From: Marasmius tenuissimus
Taxonomy: Eukaryota > Basidiomycota > Agaricomycetes > Agaricales > Marasmiaceae
Assembly (NCBI GenBank): GCA_029532415.1
Contig: JAQOTA010000052.1
Location: forward strand, 3,658,001-3,722,000
DNA: 64,000 bases
Reading direction: 5' to 3'
The notes under the pieces were generated by a model that saw only the letters and a program-made list of their open reading frames with translations, was not told the DNA's origin and ran no database searches. The position numbers and the translations under genes are program-made. Positions 36,814 through 47,903 of the stretch are shown one piece after another (the stretch's first letter is position 1; the number at the start of each line of letters is the position of its first letter).

Positions 36814-37864
36814 TTACGACTTCGGGGTCCACAAAACGCGAACAAAAACGGTGAAATCAAGAGCATCGTCGTCAACCAGTATCTGATTTTCTCCCGCGAC
36901 CATAACTCTCTTGCTCAAGCCAAGGGGGCACACCCTTGAAAAAAAAAGACCTAGGGTCGATTTTCTCTGAGCTGCCCTCGGGAAAGACCCTCCCTCCCCT
37001 ACGTAAGCTTCCCACGGACCATATATAGTAATTTCACGTAACCTTTCCCACGCCTTCAAGTGGCTGGTCAACGGTGTCGAACTTGACTTCAATTACAAAC
37101 CTTGGAACAGATTTCCGAGCACCATTTCTCCATAAATGAGGTATATAACTTGATCTCACTGTTTTAAGTGGCAAAATAGTACAGGAATGATGGCATCATG
37201 GACCCAACATGCGATTACTGTAGCTTTTCCCTAAACTGTAGCCACTAGGCCAAAACTAAGCCATAACACTCACAGGGTATGTTATCTTTGCTGTAGGGTG
37301 TGAAATAAGCCCAGTCAATGTGTTTTATATCACAGAAATCTCATCAAACCTTCCCCAAGGCCTTCAAAATCTCCGATGTAGGGGGTTCCAAAATTTTTTT
37401 TCCAGACCCCCACCAACCCCCCTCCCTCCTACCCCCCGGTCAGGGATTCAATCCCGTGTGCCCCCTTGGCTCAAGCCACTCTGTGTTTTCGATTTGAGGT
37501 ATCCCCACGCGGATCCGGTGCCAAGATTGAACATTTGAGTGGAACCTGTTGGAAGAATCATAACCATGAACCACGATCCGTAGCTGACACAAAACGAGAC
37601 GCACCTTTTCTCAGTGCCACATAGACGGTTGACGCTGGAAATCGCAAACATGTATTGTGCGCGGCAGCCAGCGTCAGGAGAATTCAAACATCGCAGGTAG
37701 ATTGAAATGGCGGAGTCGGAGCTGGGCATGCCACCAGCTGGCAAGAACATCTTCCCTCGCGGGTAATCCTCCAGTAGCCTATATTCCGAAAAAGTGAGCC
37801 TTTCAATGCATTTGATTAGCATGCACGAGAGGGAAGATAGGCGTATCGTCGATATCCGCCACAC
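36814..37864 (-). pseudogene. MATH-domain gene fragment
   Basis: Right part (37864 to about 37607): LLEDYPRGKMFLPAGG, AISIYLRCLN, CRAQYMFAISSVNR, then a GTGCGT donor. This is the middle of a MATH domain like the second domain of the genes at 31082 and 44906. Left part (36960-36814): MVAGENQILVDDDALDFTVF then VRVLWTPKS and stop, the end of a MATH domain. The first half of the fold with the CGG-W motif is missing, and about 600 bp of unrelated sequence with C-tracts separates the parts, far above the usual intron size here. I read it as a third, broken paralogue between the two duplication copies. Confidence 0.6.
37407..37437 (-). other. G-rich tract, possible G-quadruplex
   Basis: On the minus strand there are runs of six, three, six and five G separated by two to six bases. 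This meets the usual G4 pattern of at least four G-runs with short loops. It lies within the stretch that interrupts the MATH fragment. Confidence 0.6.
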
Positions 37865-38185
37865 GCAAATTCGTCACTCTTCAACAGGGCGCCCGAGACG
37901 TTATCCAGTTCTCAATCCGTAGGGTAGCAGACTGGAGGTCTTGAGATGGGTCTGACATGTTCTCTGCCACGAAGACGGAGGCTAAAGAGGGTATACATCA
38001 GGGAAGGCTGTATGGATAGGGAAGGGTATTAGCCTATACCGTCTCTCACAGAAGCGGGTTCGTCGTCTGCGAGAGACGACAGGTCACGGCATTCTAGTTG
38101 TTGAAATATTTGGCAATCTCCGACAGGTTTATTCCAGTCCATCCCACATCTTGGGCTCCCATGTTGAAGAACTACAACTTCGACA

Positions 38186-38323
38186 CTAGAACATGTCCTC
38201 GATCCATTCTCGAACTAGTTGCGCATATTGAGGATCTCGTTTTAAGATTGCTTTAAGGTAGGGATTAGAGAACCCTTCATACAGTCCATTTATCTTCTCA
38301 GTAATCATCGGAGGTCGTTTAAT
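38186..38323 (-). CDS. Candidate last exon of a small unknown gene
   Basis: After an AG at 38324-38325 with a good pyrimidine/branch context, a frame reads PPMITEKINGLYEGFSNPYL, then KAILKRDPQYAQLVREWIED and MF before TAG 38186-38188. In copy A the matching place (18110-18240) still shows KIRTLYG but has two stops. It lies just downstream of the DUF6533 gene and could be its former tail or a separate gene; upstream exons were not found. Confidence 0.35.
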   Translation of the reverse strand: MKRPPMITEKINGLYEGFSNPYLKAILKRDPQYAQLVREWIEDMF

Positions 38324-38521
38324 CTACAACTCGTTGATTAGAAGCCAGTCAAATCCGTAAAAAAGGCGAATGAACGGTCATCCAATGAAAACTACCCGCA
38401 ATCTCCAGCAGAGCCACTTTTCGCGCGACTGAATATTACGAGTTGCCCGGCTCTAAATGGCATTCTTTTCGGAAACTCCTCCCGCCCGCAAGGGACGCGA
38501 GAGAATGGGAAGTTCTGGACG

Positions 38522-40584
38522 CTAACTTGCTCCATATGATTGTGTTCTGGCAACCGCGACAGGATCTTCCCCGAAATCTTCTGCGATCGACCAGTAGAGC
38601 GGCGAACTGTTTACAGTGGCTACTTGCCCTGTATTGCCAGGGCCAGCCGCAGACGTGGGATTAGCGGCGATGAACGGGTGGCTCAGAGTGGCAGGCACTC
38701 GGGAGCGCTTGTCTGACCACTGCCGAATGCTCAAGAGGAATCGGGCGGTGAGCAGGCTAGAAATCCCATGGTGTCCAAATAAGTTGTTTGCTCGACGACA
38801 CGAAACGAAAATGATAACAAGTAGAAACTCACGGGAGAGTGAAAGCATTGAGTAAACGCTGGAAAAGGCTTCCAGCCTATGATGGATGCATAGTCAGTAA
38901 CGCGAGCCTCCAATACTAAGGGGGGCAAAATCAACCGGGGCGTGCTATTATGTGAAAACCGATCTATGGATAGGTGAAACCATGTCTCAAGTACTGACCT
39001 ATTTCAATCAATTCGGATGGGGTTTTCCGTGTGACCGAAAAATTTTCTGGCGTGAATTCGGATGGCAGGTCGGTGACCGGTGACACCAGCGGAAATTTCG
39101 TATGGAACTGTATGGGACTCGGCAGGCTGAGGGAGAATCACGGCGGCTGACAGCCGTCACCAGTCAAAATCTGCAGAATGCACCGGATTCGGGCCAGAAA
39201 AAGGCAGAAAATCTGATTTCCTGACTTTTTGGGCCGCCCGAAATTTTGTCACATTTGGGAACATTTCGGACGACCCCCCTGTGACCTAGTGACCATCCGA
39301 AAAAATTTCGGATACTGGGGGGCGTGTGACGTGTGACATCCGAATTGATTGAAATAGGTCAGTAACTTGGGGACTCACAAAGTTCAGAATGACAACTCCC
39401 AAGGTCATCATAAAAACAATACTGAGCACAATTATTTGAATAGGACTGCTGACGACTACGAGCAACGCGACCTTACCAGAGGTAGATGAGGCCTGAGGCG
39501 GGGTTAGACTCATCTGCATTCCAAATCGAAAATGACTTACCATGTTCAAAAAGAAGATACATGACACCTTCCTTTTGTTTCTTCCATGGGCCCCCGACTC
39601 GAAAGGCTTGAATGCTCCGTCCAATGGTTAGTACGGCTGATGAAAGCTAAAAAACAAGCACCATTATCGAGAGTAGTGTGTTGACTGCGGATGTATCAAT
39701 TGTGTATTGAAGTTTCCCCGTGAGTAACATGCCGCTATAGGGTACATAGAAGATTGTCCTCTTTGTGGGGTTAGAACAAGAGGTAGCGAACAAGATAAGG
39801 TCATTCTCACGTCGGGTTACTGTGTGATTCTCTACACTTCAAGCCTGGGAGGTGCCACTACGTTAACATTGTGGTGAGCTCAAAACCGCTCAGAAAGAAT
39901 GTGTCATTCGAATGCACGACAAGCCGAGTGATGATAGATAAACCAATATTAATTTCTTCTGACCGAACATTGCATAGGTTCTGGCCGTGAATGAAACCGA
40001 TATTGTGGGGTTCTGAGACCGCGCTGCACCTGGATCAGTACGTTAAGAACTCACTAAGGACAGCGGAGCGACCTAAGACGCTTAAGATTCCAATGATTTT
40101 GTACCACGTATCACAACTGGAACCAGGACCTAATGAGTTCAGTGCTTGAAATACCCGTGGTTAGCTCCTTACTAGAATACAGGAGCGGGTGAGCTCCGTG
40201 TTCGCTGAAGTTGACTTGATACGTACCCCGCTTCCCAATCTTTTCGAAACCGCCAGGAGAAATAACACGTTCGCCACCAGTGCATACCGACAACATACGT
40301 ACAATCCCGTTGATAACCTGAGTTCCTTTTCAGCTTTCCATACATGCTCAACTTCCATTGAAAACGTCAGAGTGTAGTCGTAGTACATCACCACTAGATA
40401 CACGTGAGGTGGCCATCACAGAGGCTCAATGACAATAGGATGCCCTCACACACCTATACTGGCCCACTGTACCGCAAATTCTATCATACTGTAGTAGCAA
40501 CAGAAGTCAGGCGACGGCCTAAATAGATGTGGATTCACTCGACGCGCACTGACTGCTAGCTGCTCGCTCCTCTTTGGTGGACAT
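38522..40584 (-). pseudogene. DUF6533 seven-helix protein, copy B, decaying
   Basis: Paralogue of 18318-20110. Exons 1-3 are intact (start 40584, MSTKEERAASS; then VMYYDYTLTFSMEVEHVWK and LYVCCRYALVANVLFLL). After that, lesions appear: no in-phase splice acceptor was found before CDTWYKIIGILSVLG; the acceptor before SFTARTYAMFGQK reads CGG where copy A has CAG; and the exon that should carry the next helix reads MVLVF then TAG. Later parts (FEHG, LIYL, VILNF, ARFLLSIRQWS, tail ending at 38522) are recognisable. A 369-bp MITE sits in the intron after VILNF. I infer a pseudogene. Confidence 0.75.
38994..39362. mobile_element. MITE with perfect 26-bp inverted ends
   Basis: A 369-bp element. Left end CTGACCTATTTCAATCAATT followed by CGGATG; the right end is its exact reverse complement (26 of 26). 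TA flanks both sides (38992-38993 and 39363-39364), a TA target duplication as in the Tc1/mariner superfamily. Copy A at 18870-18890 shows the empty site. Inner parts repeat CCGAAAAATTT/AAATTTCGG and GTGACC words. It lies in an intron of the copy-B DUF6533 gene and codes for nothing. Confidence 0.93.
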
Positions 40585-43500
40585 GTAAGCCTTGAGGTTG
40601 AGGTACGGGTGAAGAAAAAGATTATCGTAGTTCGATCCAAGTCCGCTTTTGAACCCGTCGTAAAGCTCGTCGTGATGAGGGAATGCCAGAATGCCTTTAC
40701 CCAGCGAGTTCCGACAGCTGTTTGTTGCCTTGCGCACCAACCTTCACGATCATATCAGGGTTGTTTCATATTCTGATACTATCCTTTCTCTGGTAATCAA
40801 CGCGATACGGCTCAGAATCACGCCCTTGTTTTGAGTAAAGGAACACAAAGTAGGCAAATCCTACAAGTTGGGCAGGCCTAGCCTTTCTTGGGATCGATCA
40901 ATAACAAAAACGCTACAGGAGGGACATCAATCATGATTTGACAAAATCTCTCAAACCAATTTCTCCGCAACAAGATAAAAGAAAATATGTACATACTGCT
41001 TCCGGTCACCTTCAACTGCTTGTGAACTGCTTGCATTCCTAGCCTAACGACGATCAATGCCATCACTCCACAGCCATTATGCCTGTCAAGTAGCTTTCCC
41101 CCCAAAGGTGGAGCCGATCCAAAAGCAGGATAAAGGCAGGCCCGTCTCCCCACGCATATAGCATCCCATACTTAAACATAACAGCCTTCATCTGTCCGCG
41201 AAACGCGGTTACCAACGATCAAAGGAAGCTACGGCCACGAGGGCCAAAGATTGATAGATTAATAGAGTCAACACACTGATCCTACGATATCCCTGACGAA
41301 GAGCCAGAAACGCTCCGCGGTCGATAAAGGTCCGAATCACAGTTGCGCAGTCGGTCAAAGTGTTCGTTGTCTCCCATTCTCCATTCTAGGGAGCTTGGAC
41401 GATGCCTCCACCAGCCTATCAACCGTGAAGGAGTTGTAAGCGGTCTCGATAAGCGTTTTTCCGCGCCAAAAATGAATTTGAGAGGGTTTGATAACGAGCC
41501 GCTGATGAGAGGGAGTAGCACTGAAACATCGGAAAGAAAACATGAGGCGTCCAGGCGTCATGCCATACGGCAGCAACGACTCCCAACGCTTAACCCTGAA
41601 CATGCTGCACCCAAAGTAATTCTGACCTCGACATCAAGAAGAAAGCCCAGGGTCGGGCCACTTCAAAAACTCTATTCACGACGACAAACCGTCGCGCCCG
41701 GTCGTCTTTTCCTCTAAGTAGCTGCAGCTGAACGAACGACGAGCGAAGGGAGACTGATAGTAAAGGAGGACTCTGGTAGAAGGATACTTTGGAGGTGCAT
41801 CGTTATATCGAGGAGAGTTGGGGAGGAGACGATTTCGCTATAGGCCACGGTGTGACGGTATCCCTTAAACCGAGCGAAGAGATGGACGAGTGCAGGGTTC
41901 TGGAAGCATCCCGACGGGGAGCGATGGAAGAGCAAGACTGGCCGAGCCCCAGAGGTCACCAACACCTAATAATTCATCGTTCAACGACCGAGGCGCCACC
42001 TGATATCCCGAACGAATCCAAATGCAAATGTTGGGTTAAAAAAATGAGCCAGAGCTCCTCGTATAGTATTCCTAGAATGGTTTACCCTCACCAGACGTGA
42101 ATTTGCCGCCCACTAACGCCGCTGCTACCCGCTACTACCCCTTTGCCTTCCTATGCCTCGACTGCACAGCCACACAACGGAACCTCCTTCGACACAATAT
42201 CTCTGCTGGAGTGAAGATGATCCGAGCGCTCTTCGTCGCACAATCAGGACAGAAGTCGTATCCATCACAAGCACCCAAACATTCGATGGTTACGCCGGGT
42301 GTTGGAGGGGAAAGCCGAGGTGTAGGTTTGAGCGCCCGTACGTGAGGGGGGCTGAGGCAAATATGATGGCGGCATGCGATTCGTGACCCAGAAGAGGAGG
42401 GATGGAATGAGACATTGCGCTTTGTGACGACATATAAGCGATGGTTTTCTTCAGTGGTGCACCGTGGACACTGGACAATAACCAAACGAGTAGCAGGGCT
42501 TCGGTCCGAACGAGAGTACTCCCTACTGGGGCTGACATGCAGCCAGAGAAGGAAGTACTGTGAGCCATGGAGTCGAATGCCGGGTGCTAGATCAAAAGTT
42601 TGTGGTCAGCAAGCTCGAAAGGTTTGCAGAAATGGTCATAACTAACGATGCTTGTGTATGAACGCTGACTACCAGCTTCAACGCTCTCTCCCAGTACTGA
42701 AAGAGCCTTTCGCGAGACTCCCCATATTTTGGGTATCGGCTATTTTGAATATTGAAAAGACACAATCGTCAAATCGGATGGTCAAATGAAAATGGAGGCA
42801 ACATACTCGCAAGCTGGGCTTGGATTCTCTAAAGCCTGAAGCCATCAGCACCACCATCAACAGCACCGTCTGGTGATAGGGAATACGAGCGGTAAACAAT
42901 GAACGATCGCCCGCAAATCCGGCCTGGCACATTATACACACACATCTTCCAATACAGAACCGCCGCTGGAAGCAAAGTGGTGCGGTAGCCCTTCTTGAGA
43001 AACCAAACGAGGTCTATCGTGACTCGAAGGTGTGCGCAAGATGGAACTAGAAGGCCGGGTTGGCGAACTGACATGTATCATTGGAATCGGATGTTGGCCC
43101 GAATACTAGGGAGAGTGTACGGTCGAAGGTGATGGCATGGAGACAACGAGTGGTAAATTCGTGAGTCTGAGAGGATAAATGCATCGATGTTCTGGACGTA
43201 GAGATGACAGGCCCCCCTCGACAAGCTTGAGGAAGGGAATGGGTTCATAGGCTTTAAGACCTGCTAGTTGGCACTTTGTATCCAGGCGCTGGATCGCGAT
43301 GTATCAAACGTTGGAGGTGACACGATGTTGACCACCGACTTCGGTGGGCTGAGCCGTCGATAGGTTAAAAGTCCAATAAGAACGTCTTGATAATAGCAGC
43401 GCGAGTTTAATCCTGTCGTCAACAGCTACCACGAGTCAGCGGACATGTCGCACTGTTAGTGACAGCGACGCACCATTGACGATGGTTTCCCTCTCTCCAA

Positions 43501-44199
43501 TCCTCGACAAAAACGTTAAACCATCGCGCAAGCTGCATCGTAACAGTTGGCCCGGCTATACAGTAATCAATAGCATTGGTGTGAGTCTGGAAAGACATGA
43601 CAGGTTAGAGCTAGGATCTATTTGTATTGAGAGCAACGCAGTACGTACTCCATGGCTAGTCTCAAACAGCCGTCAGTGAGAGTTCTGGAGGTGTTTGAGG
43701 CCTGACTCTGTGAGATATAATCGCGCATCGACATGGCGAAGGTGCTTCAAGGGCGTTCGAACTGGCCCGTTCATGTTAACCCTTAGGCCTTATTGCAATT
43801 TATCTTGTGCTGGAATTTAAGAGTTTCAGACCAATGTACAGCCCTCAAAAGGTAGCAGAACACGCACTTTTCAGTGCCAACAGAGATACTTGTCAACATG
43901 TCAAGGCCAGTGATTCAGATTCAGATTTATGATCATGGGGGTCGAGGAGATGGACCATTTGTCACATTTGTCACCCTTGGTCACACTGCTGTTCTTTGAC
44001 GCACAATGGCCGGCGCCTTTTCGATTTCAAGCGCTTAGGCCTAGGGCTGGTTGCCTGTAACCACGAGCGACTATGACGCTCTGAAATCCAAGACTGATCC
44101 TCCTATAACCATACCACTACCTATAACATCGCCAATTATTCGAGGCTTGGATAGCCCATCCAGCCTTGAAGCCTACCACAATTCGACAAAATCAGACTG
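40585..44199. other. Duplicated region without an intact gene (copy B)
   Basis: Aligned to 20111-23573. Minus-strand remains match copy A: NVPGRICGRSFIVYRSYSLS and GGADGFRLQRIQAQL (42960-42810). The 142-bp piece found only here (42157-42298) reads on the minus strand as CLGACDGYDFCPDC, a CxxxC...CxxC pattern that could be a metal-binding exon fragment (frame 42485-42135). No complete gene could be built. Confidence 0.45.
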
Positions 44200-44640
44200 T
44201 CACCGATATGTGGATTCGGGTTGAAGCTCGCCGTTCAACTTCATTTTCTTGATCCACCTTTTAATTTCAGCTTGACAGAGTTTCCAGGTTTTTCCGACTA
44301 ATTTCTCGGACTCGGCCACTAGTAGGTCCCCAGCTCGTGTCGTACTGACACCTGACATGGACACTGTGATAGTTATATTGCTTTGAGGATTTTCCACTCC
44401 GTAACGGCCCACGGACGGTCTCTGGCTGAATTCGTCGACAACTACGTTCCTTGGTATTTGGTAACATTTGATGGCATGTCACAAGCACGACGAACCATCT
44501 ATGCCATCAGGGCTTTGGCTATCCGTAATTGGAGAAGGGTTTCAACCACTACAGGGCCAGATTGTTGAGACCTGAGTTGTTTTCCTCACCGATCAGATGG
44601 ACGTCTTTGACAATTGCCCAGTATACCGTGGGGTTGTGCA
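44200..44640 (-). CDS. Hypothetical protein fragment
   Basis: A minus-strand exon reads VVYLHNPTVYWAIVKDVHLI (about 44640-44590) up to a GTGAGG donor. Further left an open stretch reads IPRNVVVDEFSQRPSVGRYG, SNITITVSMSGVSTTRAGDL, KTWKLCQAEIKRWIKK to a stop at 44200. The residues look coding, but the pieces between are frameshifted (VETLLQLRIAKALM then a stop), and I do not recognise the family. Copy A has no equivalent. Confidence 0.3.
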
Positions 44641-44905
44641 GATATACCACCCCGGCTGATTGGAAAGAGCGCTGACTGGAGGTTCCCTAGCATTAGTTCT
44701 GTATCTCGATAGGGCCATCAGTATCACGGTACTCCGTAACTAACGCGAAGGTGCTTGGTTCGGTGCATTGAGGAAGATGATCAAGGAGGTTGCGTTGAAA
44801 GATACAATTAGGCATTATTTGATAGCCACAACTATGTAGTTGTATGGAATCGATAATTTTATTTACTCTCCCTCCCGCAGAGTTCAACCAAGTCCCAAGT
44901 CACGA

Positions 44906-46285
44906 CTATGAAGCGCATAGAACGCGAACAAAAACGGTAATATCTACTGCATCGTCTTCTATCAACGGCTTGTTCATCCCCGCCACTTCCACTTTGATTG
45001 CGCTCAATTCACTTCTCGTCGCCGCCGCGGGATACCCATGACCAATGCCTGCCCTGAAGACATGACACATGACGCCTGACAGAAACTGTCAGTTGAATAC
45101 GTCACAACTCAGTATGAGATGTTACTTACCGCTCGGTTTCATCACATAATTTACTAGTGGATCATCAATATTTGAAACGACAAAGATAGCCTGTGCGCAA
45201 CAACCGGATTTGGGAGCATCCACACATTTCACATACATAGAAACAGTGTCATCAGTGAGGCTGTCATCTAGGTTTCTGTGTCCCCATGGGTAAACCATGA
45301 TGGTCCTGGGGAGGTTAAGTATTCCGACGGTTGAGTAAACTAAAGCATGACCGAGGGCGTACCATTTGTGCCCGCCACATTCGAATGAATCGCTTTCAAT
45401 CAAGTCTTTCGAAACCTCACTCCATCTCTCAATGCGCAACGTAGACGACTTAGAGTCCAGGTACGGATCTTCCATGTGTCGCTCTAGAAAGGCCGTGGCT
45501 AGATTGCCAGTTGGCAGCATAGTTACCCATCAAGCTGGACGGAGGGAAAGTGGTCACTACTCACTATCCTTCACCGACGGTAGCCGTTTTGCGGGGGGAT
45601 GAGACAAAGGTTTGACGTCGCCTGAAACACGAGATTTTTTTTTCTTTGGAACCAAGGATTTGGCTTCGGTTTCTGCGAACACTCGAAGGAAAACTGAAAC
45701 TTGCAAAGGTGTCTCCGAGACGACGGCTTGGCGTTGTAGAAGTCGTTTTTTCGCATCAAAATACGTGAATCCAGAATTGGGATCATCCTCAGTGAACCGG
45801 TGATAGCCATCTGACGGTGACTGAGCCCATGAAACGAAGGGCGATGAGGGGCACAAAGCTTACGGGTAGTAATGTACACCTCAGGCTCGTCGTGTAAAGA
45901 TACTACGAGTGCGAAGTGTGAGTCGGAGGTCTGATCCCCGGCTTTGACTTCAGGTAGATCTCGTGCAAGATAAATGGACATCGCGTCTTGGTCTACTGTA
46001 AACCCAAGGGAATGGTGACCGAGAGGATAAAAAAGGAGCTTCCTGCTCAGATGGCATTATTAGCGAACGAATTATGAACAAATGAAAGGTGGGAAGTCAA
46101 ACCATTGTTGTCCTCCACACTCGAAGCTCTGGCTCACCAGCCCCTCCCCAGATTCCAACAAAGATCTCTCTGGTGCCCATGTATAGAAACAGAATTCCTT
46201 CTCTCGATCGAGTCGTTCTTGGGTATCTGGAAGGTGCTTTTCGATGAATGATTGATCTATTCGTCTGTTTGCGTCAATAGAGTCA
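44906..46285 (-). CDS. Two-MATH-domain protein, copy B
   Basis: The best-preserved MATH gene of the window. Exons in phase: about 46285-46103, 46042-45864, 45810-45565, 45498-45363, 45305-45130, 45075-44906 (stop TAG), all with GT-AG introns of about 50-65 nt. MATH 1: KEFCFYTWAPERS, SFECGGQQW, KLLFYPLGHHSLGF, MSIYLARDLP, HRFTEDDPNSGFTYFDAKKR, VSETPLQVSVFLRVF, then a Lys-rich linker (KKKKSRVS). MATH 2: LRIERWSEVSKD, SFECGGHKW, IMVYPWGHRN, DDTVSMYVKCVD, CCAQAIFVVSN, GIGHGYP, LIEDDAVDITVFVRVL. Each domain has the CGG-W core and the closing V-R-V strand typical of TRAF-like folds. The first exon is unresolved, with no ATG in frame before DSID. MATH proteins usually act as peptide-binding adaptors in the cytosol; no BTB, UBP or RING partner domain is seen here. 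Confidence 0.72.
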
Positions 46286-47404
46286 AGGATAATTGACGGA
46301 GAAGGCTACTGACGATCGCGGATGGATATCATGATGGACGTTGTGGAGAGAGGGCTTCAGACGTCACCCCACTCCTGGTTTGAGCATGTTGATATTGATT
46401 AGCCGGAGGAACCGTGGACCTACAGGACGTGGACTGGCCTTGCTTTCAGTCACGATGGTCCAAGCTGCACCGCATCACGAACTCTAAATTCTTTTCCCAT
46501 CAGAGCCGCTCAGCGGCTTGTGGCGCGGTCCGCCGCTCGAGCCTCCACATTGAGCTCTATGAGTCTGACTGACGAATCTTTCCCATTCTCACGCCCGATA
46601 CCCCAACCCAGTTCCTAAGATCCGACTCCGACTCCCGAAATCCTCGCCGGTCGATCTGAGGATGATAAACGCGACTTGCGCCAGTCACGATCGTTCTCTG
46701 GCTTCCTGCATCCGAATAGCGTTTCCTCATGGGAGCTTAGAGATCCGGCGTGGCGCACCCGCTGTGGCAGAACTGATACGTTTGTTGAGTGCTGGGATTA
46801 CGAACACGAGGAGAATAAGGAGGATTTGTGATTCGGTGTGTAGGTATTCAGCTCGAGGTCATTGGAGGAAGATGCTGAGAGTGTCTATCGAGCTTGTGAG
46901 ACTGTGGGTGGGACGGGGATTGTATTTTGAGCGACCCCTCGCCTCGAGTTCTATCATGCTCATTTTCTTGGTCTTTTTGTCAGTATGTCGGCTGAATAGT
47001 TCGTTTTGTTGTGTTGGCTATCTCGAGCACCCGATCACACACTCCTTGCCTCATCTTGTGCTACGTACCACATTGCGCAAGCTCTATTACATTACACATT
47101 CCTTCCCTCCCCGTCTTTGGATAATGTTTTGTTCGTACTTGCATCGCATGACTAGTCGTTCCTCCTCATCATTTTCCTGTCTTTGATCATATGTATGTAC
47201 TCTTACCACGAGCGCTCACAGTTTCATCCCTTATTCCACTCAATTATATCCTGCCACACTTATGTTTCAATGCCCCGCATAGTCATTTTCATCTCGCCTG
47301 AGTCTCCATCCGTTCAGTATCAGTTCCATTCGTGATTCATATGTATAGTGAAGGAATCAAGCAAATGCACTGTTAAATTGGTGTTACAAATCTGACAACA
47401 CACT
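46286..47404. other. Duplicated spacer (copy B)
   Basis: 46290-46535 matches 32450-32705 and 46545-47404 matches 35850-36650. A plus-strand frame at 46662-47186 spans this block but is broken in copy A, so it is not supported as a gene. Near 46950-47180 the two copies are almost identical for over 150 bp. Confidence 0.5.
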
Positions 47405-47454
47405 TGTAACGGATATATATTATTTTCCTATAATATTATTACTTTCTCATACTT
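47405..47454 (+). repeat. First 50 bp of the chromovirus LTR
   Basis: Identical to 55587-55636 (TGTAACGGATATATATTA onward). It breaks off inside CTCATACTT and is followed by 14 bases of unknown origin (47455-47468), as often left by non-homologous end joining. Confidence 0.9.
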
Positions 47455-47468
47455 GGTCGACACTCTTT

Positions 47469-47594
47469 CAAGGTCAAGGTCACCTCCCTCGAGACGAAGA
47501 TCCTGACCATGACTGCCGAGCATGAGGAGAAGGTCCAAGCTCTGACCACCTCCTTTACCGACAAGCAGAACACCCTTCAAGAGAAATACAACAC
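47469..47594 (+). repeat. 126-bp copy of the accessory-gene coil region
   Basis: Identical by eye to 53853-53978, within the coiled-coil part of the accessory gene. It sits between LTR pieces at the 5' end of the same element, in the same orientation. Confidence 0.95.
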
Positions 47595-47804
47595 ACCGTT
47601 ACGCCTTACTCACGCGGGCACAATAAGCTAGACCAGGGTTTAATTTAGACCACAGGGTAGATACGTACTCGGAGAGTGTAGATGGGCGTAGTGAAAGTAA
47701 AAGATAGATAACTACTTAGCTTTAGCCACACTTATATACCTGAGTATCGTGAGAAAGTATGAGAAAGTAATAATATTATAGGAAAATAATATATATCCGT
47801 TACA
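47594..47804 (-). repeat. Inverted LTR
   Basis: Exact reverse complement of 55587-55797, lacking only the last 14 bases of the LTR. It meets the accessory-gene copy with one shared base and the forward LTR tail with a four-base overlap (TACA, 47801-47804). Confidence 0.95.
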
Positions 47805-47901
47805 CTCTCCGAGTACGTATCTACCCTGTGGTCTAAATTAAACCCTGGTCTAGCTTATTGTGCCCGCGTGAGTAAGGCGTAACGGTGAGAGCCCCCTTAC
47901 A
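47801..47901 (+). repeat. Forward LTR tail
   Basis: The last 101 bases of the LTR in forward orientation, ending CCCCCTTACA as at 55811. With its complement in the inverted LTR it can form a hairpin with about 90-bp arms. Gag sequence follows at once, with no primer site. Confidence 0.93.
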
Positions 47902-47903
47902 CT

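Larger units (their letters stand above)
38186..47404. repeat. Segmental duplication, copy B
   Basis: Partner of copy A (anchors listed there). It lacks the copia element and the 3.1-kb A-specific block. It carries a MITE at 38994-39362 and a 142-bp piece at 42157-42298 not in A. At its right end the chromovirus begins at 47405, after CTGACAACACACT, which corresponds to CTGACGACACACT at 36636-36648 in copy A. Confidence 0.85.

Noticed and set aside
37440..37470. tRNA-like GGGATTCAATCCC B-box
   Set aside because: No A box at a proper distance, no cloverleaf can be folded and no SINE tail is visible.
46662..47186. 174-codon plus-strand frame
   Set aside because: The duplicated copy at 35940-36450 has stops and shifts in this frame, and no domain is visible.
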